Shown: one piece after another, positions 8,687 to 16,758 of the stretch
Numbering within the stretch: the stretch's first letter is position 1
How the letters are laid out: the number at the start of each line of letters is the position of its first letter
Origin: Bradyrhizobium jicamae
GTDB lineage: Bacteria > Pseudomonadota > Alphaproteobacteria > Rhizobiales > Xanthobacteraceae
Direction of reading: 5' to 3'
DNA: 64,000 nt
Assembly (NCBI RefSeq): GCF_018130695.1
Contig: NZ_JAFCJX010000001.1
Location: forward strand, 535,347 to 599,346
Notes under the pieces: model-generated
Told to the model about the DNA's origin: nothing
The model's input: only the letters and a program-made list of their open reading frames with translations
Database searches by the model: none
Made by a program: the position numbers and the translations under genes

Positions 8687-9703
8687 ATGAGCCTGTCTCG
8701 TCGCCGCGCCCTGCAGGCGCTCTCGATCATTCCGGCCGCCGGCCTCATTGGCGCGCTGCCGCGTCCCGCACGCGCCGCCGAGTTCTCGCTGAAATACGGC
8801 AACAACCTGCCGATGACGCATCCGCTCAACATCCGCGCGCAGGAAGCCGCCGAGCGCATCGCCAGGGAGAGCAAGGGCCGCGCGGAACTGGCGATCTTCC
8901 CGAACAACCAGCTCGGCGGCGACACCGACATGCTGGCGCAGGTGCGTAGCGGCGCCATCAATTTCTTCACGCCGTCGGCGCTCGTCGTCGCGACGCTGGT
9001 GCCGGTCGCCGCGATCAACGCGGTCGGTTTTGCGTTTGCCGATTACGACCAGGTCTGGAAGGCGATGGACGGCAGCCTCGGCGCGCATGTCCGCGCCGCG
9101 ATGGCCAAGGTCGGGCTCTACGCCTTCGAGAAGATGTGGGACAACGGTTTTCGCCAGATCACCAGCGGCGCCAAGCCGATCGAGAGCGCCAAGGACATGG
9201 ACGGGCTGAAGATCCGCGTGCCCGTCAGCCCGCTCAGCATCTCCATGTTCAAGGCGCTGTCGGCCTCGCCGACCAGCCTGCAATTCAGCGAAGTCTACTC
9301 CTCGCTGCAGACCCGCATCGTCGACGCACAGGAAAATCCGCTGCCGATCATCCAGGTGGCAAAGCTCTACGAGGTGCAGAAATACTGCGCCATCAGCAAC
9401 CACATCTGGGACGGTTTCTGGTTCGTCGCCAACGGCCGCGCGTTCGACGCACTGCCCGCCGACATCAAGGCCATCGTGTCAAATGCGATCAATGATGCCG
9501 GCCTGAAGCAGCGCGAGGACATCAAGGCCTTCAACGCGACGGTGCAGGCCGATTTGCAGGCAAAGGGCCTGGCGTTCTCGAAGCCCACGCCCGATTCGTT
9601 CCGCGCCAAGCTGCGCGACGCCGGCTTCTACGGCGAGTGGAAGGGCCGCTTCGGCGAGGAAGCCTGGGGCTTGCTCGAAAGCGCCGTCGGCAAGCTGGCC
9701 TGA
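8687..9703 (+). CDS. TRAP transporter substrate-binding protein, DctP family
   Basis: A 338-residue periplasmic protein. The N-terminus SLSRRRALQALS followed by a hydrophobic stretch and ARA is a signal peptide with a twin-arginine look. The mature protein has the DctP pattern, including QLGGDTDMLAQVRSGAI and DGLKIRVP, with the conserved Arg in the latter that binds the carboxylate of the ligand. TRAP systems import organic and sugar acids using the sodium or proton gradient. It is the first gene of a five-gene operon ending in the kinase. Confidence 0.92.
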   Translation: MSLSRRRALQALSIIPAAGLIGALPRPARAAEFSLKYGNNLPMTHPLNIRAQEAAERIARESKGRAELAIFPNNQLGGDTDMLAQVRSGAINFFTPSALVVATLVPVAAINAVGFAFADYDQVWKAMDGSLGAHVRAAMAKVGLYAFEKMWDNGFRQITSGAKPIESAKDMDGLKIRVPVSPLSISMFKALSASPTSLQFSEVYSSLQTRIVDAQENPLPIIQVAKLYEVQKYCAISNHIWDGFWFVANGRAFDALPADIKAIVSNAINDAGLKQREDIKAFNATVQADLQAKGLAFSKPTPDSFRAKLRDAGFYGEWKGRFGEEAWGLLESAVGKLA

Positions 9704-9710
9704 GGGCACG

Positions 9711-11615
9711 ATGACGGTCGCTGAACATCAGCTCGCGGGCGTGGAGAGCGTTCGCGTCTCCGCCGGCTCGGCGCCGCGGAGCATCCTGAACGCCTGCGCA
9801 GCGTTCGACCGTTGGCTCGGCGCGACCGTCGAAACGGTCGCCGCCGGTCTGGTGCTGGTCGAGATCGGCATCCTGCTCGCCGGTGTCGTCAGCCGTTACG
9901 TGTTGCATCGCCCGCTGGTGTGGTCGGACGAGCTGGCGTCGATCCTGTTCCTCTGGCTATCGATGCTTGGCGCGGTGATCGCACTGCGCCGCGGCGAGCA
10001 CATGCGGATGACCGGGTTGATCAGCCATGCCGGCCCGGCCGCGCGCGCCTTCCTCGAGACGATGGCGACCATGGCTCCGCTGGCGCTGCTGTTGCTGATC
10101 CTGCATCCGGCCTTCGACTATGCCAGCGAGGAAGCCGTCATCGTGACGCCGGCGCTCGAGATCAGCAACGCCTGGCGCGCCGCGGCGATCCCGGTCGGAT
10201 TGACGTTGATGGTGATCACATCGGTCATCCGTCTGCTGCAGCGCCATCGCCCCACACTGCTTCTCGCCGCCCTGCTCACGACAGCCGCGCTGATCGCCGC
10301 CTTCTGGCTCGCCGGACCGATCCTGCAGCCGCTCGGACGCTATAACCTCATCATCTTTTTCGTCGGCGTCGTCGCAGCCAACGTGTTCGCCGGCGTGCCG
10401 ATCGCCTTCTCCTTTGCACTCGCGACCTTCGGCTATCTCGCGCTGACCACGACCACGCCGATGATGGTGATGGTCGGCCGCCTCGACGAAGGCATGTCGC
10501 ATCTGATCCTGCTCGCGGTGCCGCTGTTCATCTTCCTCGGTGCGCTGATCGAGATGACCGGCATGGCGCGCGCCATGATCCAGTTCCTCGCGAGCCTGCT
10601 CGGCCATGTCAGAGGCGGACTGTCCTACGTCCTGATCGGCGCGATGTATCTGGTCTCGGGCATCTCGGGCTCGAAAATCGCCGACATGGCCGCGATCGCG
10701 CCGGTGCTGTTTCCGGAAATGCAGCGGCGCGGCGCCAAGCCCGGCGATCTCGTCGCGCTGCTGTCGGCGACCGGCGCGCAGACCGAAACCATTCCGCCGA
10801 GCATCGTGCTGATCACCATCGGCTCGGTGACGGGCATCTCGATCGCCGCGCTGTTCACGGGCGGCCTGCTGCCGGCGCTGGTGCTCGGCGCGGCACTCTG
10901 CGCCGTCGTGTGGTGGCGCTACCGGCGCGAGGATCTCAGCCATGTGCAGCGCTACAGCAAGCGTGAGATCGCGAAACTTACCCTGATTGCGCTGCCCGGC
11001 ATCCTCTTGCCCTTCCTGATCCGCACCGCGATCGTCGAGGGCGTCGCCACCGCGACCGAGGTCTCGACCATCGGCATCGTCTATGCGGTGCTGGCAGGCC
11101 TCTTGATCTATCGCCAGTTTCCGTGGCGGCGGCTGAAGCCGATGCTGGTCGAGACGGCGTCGCTGACCGGCGCAATCATCTTCATCATCGGCTGCGCCAC
11201 CGCGATGGCCTGGGGCCTGACCCAATCCGGCTTCTCGCAACAGCTGGCCTCCGCGATGGCGAAGATGCCGGGCGGCGCTTACGGCTTCCTCGCGATTTCG
11301 ATCCCGGCCTTCGTGATCCTCGGCAGCGTGCTCGAGGGCATTCCGGCGATCGTGCTGTTCGGCCCGCTGCTGTTTCCGATCGCGCGGCAGGCCGGCGTGC
11401 ATGAGGTGCACTACGCGATGGTCGTGATCCTCGCCATGGGCATCGGCCTGTTCGCGCCGCCATTCGGCGTCGGCTATTACGGCGCCTGCGCCATCAGCAA
11501 GATCTCGCCCGACGAAGGCTTGAAGCACATGTGGGGCTACGTCGCCGCCCTGTTCCTCGGCCTTGCCGTCGTCGCCGCCGTGCCGTGGCTGTCGACCGGC
11601 TTCCTCAAATTCTAG
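9711..11615 (+). CDS. TRAP transporter fused permease, DctQ-DctM
   Basis: A 634-residue inner-membrane protein. The first roughly 200 residues match the small DctQ subunit (four helices, with RRGEHMRM after the second). The rest matches the 12-helix DctM subunit, beginning around NLIIFFVGVVAANVFAGVPIAF. Fused DctQM proteins are known. The internal GSKIADMAAI and ATGAQTETIPPS motifs are the substrate/ion-binding hairpins of DctM. It lies 7 bases after the binding-protein gene. Confidence 0.93.
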   Translation: MTVAEHQLAGVESVRVSAGSAPRSILNACAAFDRWLGATVETVAAGLVLVEIGILLAGVVSRYVLHRPLVWSDELASILFLWLSMLGAVIALRRGEHMRMTGLISHAGPAARAFLETMATMAPLALLLLILHPAFDYASEEAVIVTPALEISNAWRAAAIPVGLTLMVITSVIRLLQRHRPTLLLAALLTTAALIAAFWLAGPILQPLGRYNLIIFFVGVVAANVFAGVPIAFSFALATFGYLALTTTTPMMVMVGRLDEGMSHLILLAVPLFIFLGALIEMTGMARAMIQFLASLLGHVRGGLSYVLIGAMYLVSGISGSKIADMAAIAPVLFPEMQRRGAKPGDLVALLSATGAQTETIPPSIVLITIGSVTGISIAALFTGGLLPALVLGAALCAVVWWRYRREDLSHVQRYSKREIAKLTLIALPGILLPFLIRTAIVEGVATATEVSTIGIVYAVLAGLLIYRQFPWRRLKPMLVETASLTGAIIFIIGCATAMAWGLTQSGFSQQLASAMAKMPGGAYGFLAISIPAFVILGSVLEGIPAIVLFGPLLFPIARQAGVHEVHYAMVVILAMGIGLFAPPFGVGYYGACAISKISPDEGLKHMWGYVAALFLGLAVVAAVPWLSTGFLKF

Positions 11616-11634
11616 AACAAACGGAGTTGACCGT

Positions 11635-12174
11635 ATGAGCCGCTTCTTCGGCGAGATCAGGCAGGCCGGCTATGTCGTCAAAGACATCGAGCAGGCCATG
11701 GACTATTGGAGCCGCGAGCTCGGCGTTGGACCGTGGTTCTACAATCCGCGCGTGCCGATCGTGAACTACCGCTATCGTGGCGGGGCCTACGAGCCGCACA
11801 ATTCGGTGGCGCTGGCGAATTCCGGCTCGCTGCAGATGGAGCTGATCCAGATCCGCAACGAGGTGCCGTCGATGTATGCCGATTTCCTCAAGGCCGGACA
11901 TACCGGACTGCAGCATGTCGCCTACTGGACCGAGGATTACGATTCCGATCTGACCCGGCTGGAAGCCCAAGGGTTCAAAGCCGTGATGAGCGGCGAAGTC
12001 GGCACACGCGGCCGCTTCGTCTATTTCGACACCGAGTATCATCCGGGAACCGTGATCGAATTGTCGGAGGTTGCCGGCCCCAAGGGCAGGATGTTTGACC
12101 TGATCCGCGAAGCAGCCAAGAATTGGGACGGCAAGGATCCCGTGCGTCCGTTCCCGGACCTTGCGAAACTCTGA
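11635..12174 (+). CDS. VOC-family (glyoxalase/dioxygenase superfamily) protein
   Basis: A 179-residue vicinal-oxygen-chelate protein with two beta-alpha-beta-beta-beta halves. Likely metal ligands are the Glu in LQMELIQ, the His in LQHVAYW and the Glu in VIELSEV. VOC enzymes include glyoxalases, epimerases and extradiol dioxygenases; the short length points to an isomerase, lyase or epimerase type. The open frame starts at 11563 inside the TRAP gene, but ATG 11635 follows ACGGAG and begins the conserved domain. Sandwiched between transporter and RuBisCO-like gene, it may process the imported sugar acid. Confidence 0.8.
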   Translation: MSRFFGEIRQAGYVVKDIEQAMDYWSRELGVGPWFYNPRVPIVNYRYRGGAYEPHNSVALANSGSLQMELIQIRNEVPSMYADFLKAGHTGLQHVAYWTEDYDSDLTRLEAQGFKAVMSGEVGTRGRFVYFDTEYHPGTVIELSEVAGPKGRMFDLIREAAKNWDGKDPVRPFPDLAKL

Positions 12175-12198
12175 CCTCCCGGCGGCACCGGTCACGTG

Positions 12199-13401
12199 AT
12201 GACAAGTCCTGTTCGCATCGAAGCTGATTACCTGATCGAAACCTCCGTCGATCCGCGCCTTGCCGCGGAAACGATGGCGGGCGAGCAGTCGAGCGGGACC
12301 TTCGTCGCCGTGCCCGGCGAGACGCCGGAGCTGAAACAGCGCGCCGCCGCGCGCGTCGAGGCGATCGAGCTGCTCGATGCGGTGGCGACGCCGTCCTTGC
12401 CGGTGGCCCGGCCGATCGATGCCGGCGGCTCCTGGCGCCGCGCGCGGGTCACGCTGTCATGGCCATCAGACAATATCGGCGCGTCGCTGCCGAACCTGAT
12501 GGCCACGATCGCCGGCAATCTCTGGGAATTGCGCCAGCTCACCGGGCTTCGGCTGCTCGACCTGCGGCTGCCCCGCACCTTCGCGGATGCGTATCCCGGC
12601 CCGAAATTCGGTGTCGCCGGGACGCGCAAGCTTGCTTGCGTGAACGGCCGGCCGCTGATCGGCACCATCATCAAGCCGAGCATCGGCATGAGCCCGGACG
12701 AGACGGCAAGCCTCGTCGCCACGCTGTGCGAAGCCGGCATCGACTTCATCAAGGATGACGAGCTGCAATCGGACGGTGCCTACTGCCCGTTCGATGCGCG
12801 GGTGCGCGCCATAATGCGCGTCGTCAACGACAACGCCGAGCGAACCGGCAAGAAGGTGATGATCGCCTTCAACCTGACCGGCGAGATCGACCAGATGCGC
12901 CGCCGCCACGACCTCGTGTTGAGCGAAGGCGGCAGCTGCGTGATGGCAAGCATCAATTCGGTCGGGCTGGTTGGCATGATCGAGCTCGGCCGTCATACGC
13001 AACTGCCTGTTCACGCGCATCGCAATGGCTGGGGTGCGCTGAATCGTCATCCCGCGCTCGGTTGGGAATTCACGGCCTGGCAGAAGATCTGGCGGCTCGC
13101 CGGTGCCGACCACATGCACGTCAACGGCATCGGCAACAAGTTCAGCGAGACCGATGACAGCGTGGTGAGATCGGCACGGGCCGCGCTGACGCCGCTATAC
13201 GATGACAAACCGTGCATCGCGATGCCGGTGTTCTCGTCCGGACAGACCGCCGCGCAGGCCGCCCCCACCTATCGGGCCTTGCGTTCACCCGACCTGATTT
13301 TTGCAGCTGGCGGCGGCATCCTCGCGCATCCCGATGGACCCGCGGCCGGCGTCACCGAGCTGCGCTCGGCATGGGACGCCGCGATGAAGGCATCGGCATG
13401 A
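12199..13401 (+). CDS. RuBisCO-like protein (form IV, OiaX/OiaT-like)
   Basis: A 400-residue RuBisCO large-subunit homologue. The active-site lysine of GTIIKPS lies near residue 159 (K175 in RuBisCO). FIKDDE near 184-189 keeps the carbamylated lysine and both metal acids. HAHRNG near 272-277 keeps the H294/R295 pair, and FSSGQ near 345-349 the phosphate-binding serine. The loop-6 region reads GIGNKF, not the RuBisCO form, so carbon fixation is unlikely. RuBisCO-like proteins paired with DUF1537 kinases are known from D-apionate catabolism, as 3-oxo-isoapionate-4-phosphate decarboxylase or transcarboxylase/hydrolase. GTG 12196 is an alternative start. The assignment to that pathway is inference. 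Confidence 0.85.
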   Translation: MTSPVRIEADYLIETSVDPRLAAETMAGEQSSGTFVAVPGETPELKQRAAARVEAIELLDAVATPSLPVARPIDAGGSWRRARVTLSWPSDNIGASLPNLMATIAGNLWELRQLTGLRLLDLRLPRTFADAYPGPKFGVAGTRKLACVNGRPLIGTIIKPSIGMSPDETASLVATLCEAGIDFIKDDELQSDGAYCPFDARVRAIMRVVNDNAERTGKKVMIAFNLTGEIDQMRRRHDLVLSEGGSCVMASINSVGLVGMIELGRHTQLPVHAHRNGWGALNRHPALGWEFTAWQKIWRLAGADHMHVNGIGNKFSETDDSVVRSARAALTPLYDDKPCIAMPVFSSGQTAAQAAPTYRALRSPDLIFAAGGGILAHPDGPAAGVTELRSAWDAAMKASA

Positions 13402-14768
13402 GCCGTCCCCTGCGTCTTCCCGACGGTCCGTTGATCGCCTTCTATGGCGACGACTACACCGGCTCGTCCGCGGCGATGGAGGCCCTCACCTTCGCCGGCC
13501 TGCCGACGATCCTGTTCCTCGAACTGCCGACGGCGGAGCGCCTCGCCGCATCGCTGCACTTCCGCGGCATCGGCATTGCCGGCGTTGCGCGGTCGAAGGA
13601 CCCGGCATGGATGGACCAAAACCTCCCGCCGGTGTTCGAGACGATCGGCAACGTCGGCGCGCCGATCTCGCACTACAAGGTCTGCTCGACGTTCGATTCC
13701 TCGCCGCAGATCGGTTCGATCGGTCGCGCGATCGACCTTGCGGTGCCGCGTCTCGGCGGCACATGGCATCCGCTGCTGGTGGGATCGCCGGCGATGGGCC
13801 GCTACCAGGCGTTCGGACATTTGTTCGCGACCGTCAACGGCGTCGGCCACCGCCTCGACCGCCATCCGACCATGTCGCGTCATCCCGTCACGCCGATGGA
13901 TGAGGCCGATCTCGGCCGCCACCTCGCGCGCCAGACCGCGCGGCGGATCGGGCTGGTGGATTTCGTCACGATGGCCAGCGGACGCGCCGACCGCTTCCTC
14001 GCAAAGGCGATCGGCAATGGCGACGAGATCATCTCGCTCGACGTGCTCGATCAGGCATCGCTGGTCGCAGCCGGCCGCCTGATCTGGGAACACCGCGGCG
14101 CCCGGCTGTTCGCCGTCGGATCGCAAGGCGTGGAGCAGGCGCTGGTCGCTTACTGGCAATCGGAAGGCCTGATCCCGAACACGAAGGCGAGCCAGACGCT
14201 CACGCCCGCGAAACGGATCGCCTGCGTCTCCGGCTCCTGCTCGCCTGTCACGGCCGAGCAGATCGCGCACGCCGCGCGGCACGGCTTTGAGATCGTGCGG
14301 CTCGACGCAGCGCGCGCGGTCGATCAAGCCGAATGGGCCAAGGAAATTGGCCGCGCTGCCGAGCACGGGCTTGCCGCGATCTCCACCGGACGCGATCCGC
14401 TGTTGATCACCGCCAGCGGTCCCGACGATCCCGCAATCGCCGCGCTCAACGCGGCCATCGAGGCGAGCGGCTCGACGATGGCCGCGGTGAACGACCAGAT
14501 CGGCACCGGGCTCGGCCAGGCGCTCGATCGCATCCTGCAGGCGGCACGGCTTGAACGCACTGTCGTTGCCGGCGGCGACACCTCCGGCCGCGCCCTGCCG
14601 GCGATGGAGATCTACGCCCTGACGGCGATCGCGCCCCTGGCCTCGGGCGCACCGCTGTGCCGTGCATCCTCGGACCGCGCGCATGCACAGATCGAGATCA
14701 CGCTGAAGGGCGGCCAGGTCGGCGGTGCCGACTTCTTCTGCCTCGCCCGCGACGGCAAGGCATTCTGA
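13398..14768 (+). CDS. DUF1537 (four-carbon acid sugar) kinase
   Basis: A 456-residue kinase. The N-terminal domain begins with FYGDDYTGSS, the substrate-binding DD motif of the family. The C-terminal nucleotide-binding domain has SGSCSPVT and the ATP-binding VAGGDTSG near residue 395. Members phosphorylate four- and five-carbon acid sugars such as threonate, erythronate and 3-oxo-isoapionate. The start overlaps the RuBisCO-like stop by four bases (ATGA), so the two should be made together: the kinase would produce the phosphorylated substrate that the RuBisCO-like protein cleaves. It is the last gene of the operon. Confidence 0.88.
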   Translation: MSRPLRLPDGPLIAFYGDDYTGSSAAMEALTFAGLPTILFLELPTAERLAASLHFRGIGIAGVARSKDPAWMDQNLPPVFETIGNVGAPISHYKVCSTFDSSPQIGSIGRAIDLAVPRLGGTWHPLLVGSPAMGRYQAFGHLFATVNGVGHRLDRHPTMSRHPVTPMDEADLGRHLARQTARRIGLVDFVTMASGRADRFLAKAIGNGDEIISLDVLDQASLVAAGRLIWEHRGARLFAVGSQGVEQALVAYWQSEGLIPNTKASQTLTPAKRIACVSGSCSPVTAEQIAHAARHGFEIVRLDAARAVDQAEWAKEIGRAAEHGLAAISTGRDPLLITASGPDDPAIAALNAAIEASGSTMAAVNDQIGTGLGQALDRILQAARLERTVVAGGDTSGRALPAMEIYALTAIAPLASGAPLCRASSDRAHAQIEITLKGGQVGGADFFCLARDGKAF

Positions 14769-14769
14769 A

Positions 14770-15948
14770 CTAGCGCGGCTTCAGCAGTTCGCGCGCGACG
14801 ATCAGCTTCTGCACCTCGGTCGCGCCCTCATAGATGCGCAGTGCGCGGATTTCGCGGTACAGGCTCTCGACCACCTCACCGGAGCGGACGCCGCGGCCGC
14901 CGAACATCTGCACGGCGCGATCGATGACGCGCTGCGCGGTCTCGGTCGCCGACAGCTTTGCCATCGCGGCTTCCCGCGTGGTCGGCAGTTTTTGGACGTC
15001 ACGGCGCCAGGCCGCGCGGTAGGTCAAAAGCGCAGCCGCGTCGGTCTCGGTCGCCATGTCGCCGAGCGCGGCCTGCGTCAGCTGCAGATCGCCAAGCGTC
15101 GCGCCGAACATGCGCCGGCTGCGCGCATGCGCCAGTGCCTCGTGGATGGCGCGGCGGGCAAAGCCGAGCGAGGCAGCCGCCACCGAAGCGCGGAAGATAT
15201 CGAGCGTCTGCATCGCCAGCTTGAAGCCGCCGCCGGCCGCACCGAGCCGACGGCTTGCCGGGATCCGGCAGTTGTCGAAACGCAGCGTCGCCAGCGGATG
15301 CGGCGCGATCACGTCGATCCGTTCGGCAATGCCAAAGCCGGGATCATCGGGAAACACGACGAAGGCCGAGATGCCGCGCGCGCCCGGCGCCTCGCCGGTG
15401 CGCGCAAACAGCGTGTAGACATCGGCAATGCCGCCATTGGAGATCCAGGTCTTCTCGCCGTTGATGACATAGGCATCGCCATCCTCGCGCGCCGAACACG
15501 CCATCGCGGCAACGTCGGAGCCTGCGTCCTTCTCCGACAGCGCGAAGGCCGAAAGCCATTCGCCGGATCGCACCTTCGGCAGCACCGCCTGGCGCAGCTC
15601 CTTTGAGCCGCCCAGCGCGATCGCGCCGGAGCCGAGGCCTTGCATCGCAAAGGCGAAATCGGCAAGGCCGTCGGCATAAGCGAGCGACTCCCGCGACAGG
15701 CAGATCGAGCGGGAATCGATCATGGCGGCATCGCCATCGGGCGCGGCGACCGCGCAGTCGAGCAGGCCCGCCTGCCCCATCGCGCGCACCAGCTTGCGGC
15801 AGGCGGTGTCGACGTCTTGATGATCGATCGCATCGAGCGCGCCCGATCCGACGAAGCGATCGAGCGCGTCGCCGATCGCGCGGTGGCGCGGCTCGAAGAA
15901 CGGCCAGTCGATCCAGTCGCGGGTGATGACTTTCGCAGCGCTGCTCAT
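14770..15948 (-). CDS. Acyl-CoA dehydrogenase family protein
   Basis: A 392-residue flavoprotein. The FAD/substrate region has [12 protein letters not shown] and [12 protein letters not shown]. The C-terminal [13 protein letters not shown] carries the catalytic glutamate of the family, and QMFGGRGV is the conserved FAD-binding loop. It would oxidise an acyl-CoA at the alpha-beta position in the cytoplasm. A GGAGG site precedes ATG 15948. It converges on the DUF1537 kinase with a 1-base gap. A MarR-type operator lies over its likely promoter (TTGACG at 16051-16046, minus strand), which places it in the block A regulon. Confidence 0.9.
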   Translation of the reverse strand: MSSAAKVITRDWIDWPFFEPRHRAIGDALDRFVGSGALDAIDHQDVDTACRKLVRAMGQAGLLDCAVAAPDGDAAMIDSRSICLSRESLAYADGLADFAFAMQGLGSGAIALGGSKELRQAVLPKVRSGEWLSAFALSEKDAGSDVAAMACSAREDGDAYVINGEKTWISNGGIADVYTLFARTGEAPGARGISAFVVFPDDPGFGIAERIDVIAPHPLATLRFDNCRIPASRRLGAAGGGFKLAMQTLDIFRASVAAASLGFARRAIHEALAHARSRRMFGATLGDLQLTQAALGDMATETDAAALLTYRAAWRRDVQKLPTTREAAMAKLSATETAQRVIDRAVQMFGGRGVRSGEVVESLYREIRALRIYEGATEVQKLIVARELLKPR

Positions 15949-16007
15949 GGGCTCGCCTCCTCGGCTGATGGCACGGTGGCCGCGGGAGGCGGCCGCCGTC
16001 GACCCTA

Positions 16008-16028
16008 AATTATTTTATACTTAAACTA
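16008..16028 (-). promoter_or_regulatory. MarR-type operator 1 of block A, acyl-CoA dehydrogenase promoter
   Basis: Read on the minus strand this 21-mer is TAGTTTAAGTATAAAATAATT. It differs at only two positions from the site in front of the CoA ligase (18437-18457). It begins 17 bases after a TTGACG -35-like element, so it coincides with the expected -10 element. Binding would block RNA polymerase directly. Confidence 0.7.
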
Positions 16029-16097
16029 TTTGGTCGACGAGCGCCCGTCAAGACGGTCGCGCGCAGGCGTCGTGCGTGACCGAGGCGCGCTTGAATT

Positions 16098-16118
16098 TAC
16101 TTTTGGCCTCAACTATCT
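16098..16118 (+). promoter_or_regulatory. MarR-type operator 2 of block A, upstream of marR
   Basis: The 21-mer begins TACTTTTGGCCTCAACTATC. It matches the block A consensus TACTTTA-N5-TAAATAATT in its left half and loosely in its right half. It ends 32 bases before the MarR start, which suggests autoregulation. It is the weakest of the five sites. Confidence 0.5.
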
Positions 16119-16150
16119 TGCATTGATGATCGCAGGCCGGGAGATTTGAT

Positions 16151-16657
16151 TTGGCACTCGTGAAGGAGCCCTCGCCGGTTACGGCCAAGGACGGGCCGGA
16201 CCAGGATGGCGAATACCGGGCACAAACGAGGCTGTGGCTCCGCCTGCTGGCCTGCACCACCCTGATCGAGGGCGAGCTGCGGCGCCGGTTCCGCGAGGAA
16301 TTCGATTTCACGATGCCGCGCTTCGACGTGCTGGCCCAGCTCGACCGCGAGCCGAGCGGGCTCGTGCTCGGCGAACTGCCGAAGCGGCTGATGGTCTCCG
16401 CCGGTAACCTCACCCCGATCGTCGATCGTCTGGTCGAGGACGGCTACATCACCCGTACGCCCTCCACGCTCGATCGCCGCGTCCAGATCGTCTGCATGAC
16501 CGTCGAGGGCCGCAAGGCGTTCCGCCGCATGGCCAAGAGCCATGGCTCGTGGCTTGCATCGCTGCTGGCTGATGTGCCGCAGGAGCGGGTCAACGGATTG
16601 ATCGAAGAGCTCGACGAGCTCAAAGGCGCCGTCCGCGACGCCCTGCAAAAGAGCTAG
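16151..16657 (+). CDS. MarR-family transcriptional regulator (block A)
   Basis: A 168-residue winged-helix regulator. The helix-turn-helix region LGELPKRLMVSAGNLTPIVDRLVEDGYI is followed by the wing TPSTLDRRVQIVCMT, the usual MarR layout. The start is TTG 16151 or GTG 16160; no strong ribosome binding site distinguishes them. It is divergent from the acyl-CoA dehydrogenase gene, and candidate operators lie between them. Four related sites recur in front of the ligase, racemase and transporter genes, so it is the best candidate repressor of block A, with an aromatic acid or its CoA ester as probable inducer (inference). Confidence 0.87.
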   Translation: MALVKEPSPVTAKDGPDQDGEYRAQTRLWLRLLACTTLIEGELRRRFREEFDFTMPRFDVLAQLDREPSGLVLGELPKRLMVSAGNLTPIVDRLVEDGYITRTPSTLDRRVQIVCMTVEGRKAFRRMAKSHGSWLASLLADVPQERVNGLIEELDELKGAVRDALQKS

Positions 16658-16705
16658 AGCATGATCCGGAAAAGTGTGAAGCGGTTTTCCGAAAAGATCA
16701 TGCTC
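16657..16705. repeat. Alphaproteobacterial palindromic repeat
   Basis: GAGCATGATCCGGAAAAG and its mirror half ending GATCATGCTC form a long imperfect palindrome that starts at the last base of the marR stop codon. I recall this sequence as a common intergenic repeat in Bradyrhizobium and relatives. It can fold into a stable hairpin and may end the marR transcript. Confidence 0.7.
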
Positions 16706-16715
16706 AAACAAAGAC

Positions 16716-16758
16716 CTAAAGCGCGATGACGATTCAACCCAATCTCATCGCGCTTTAG
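16716..16758. terminator. Bidirectional hairpin between marR and the CoA ligase
   Basis: CTAAAGCGCGATGA at 16716-16729 is an exact reverse complement of TCATCGCGCTTTAG at 16745-16758, with a 15-base loop. It lies between convergent genes, and its right arm contains the stop codon of the ligase (16755-16757). A two-way transcription terminator is likely. Confidence 0.6.

Noticed and set aside
9957..11528. A 523-codon open frame opposite the TRAP permease gene
   Set aside because: The product is an extremely polar Arg/Asp/His/Gln sequence, the typical mirror image of a membrane-protein gene. The sense gene has strong family motifs.
12199..13401. A true CO2-fixing RuBisCO large subunit
   Set aside because: It is about 400 residues rather than 450-475, has an altered loop-6 region, lacks a small-subunit gene and phosphoribulokinase nearby, and is paired with a DUF1537 kinase.
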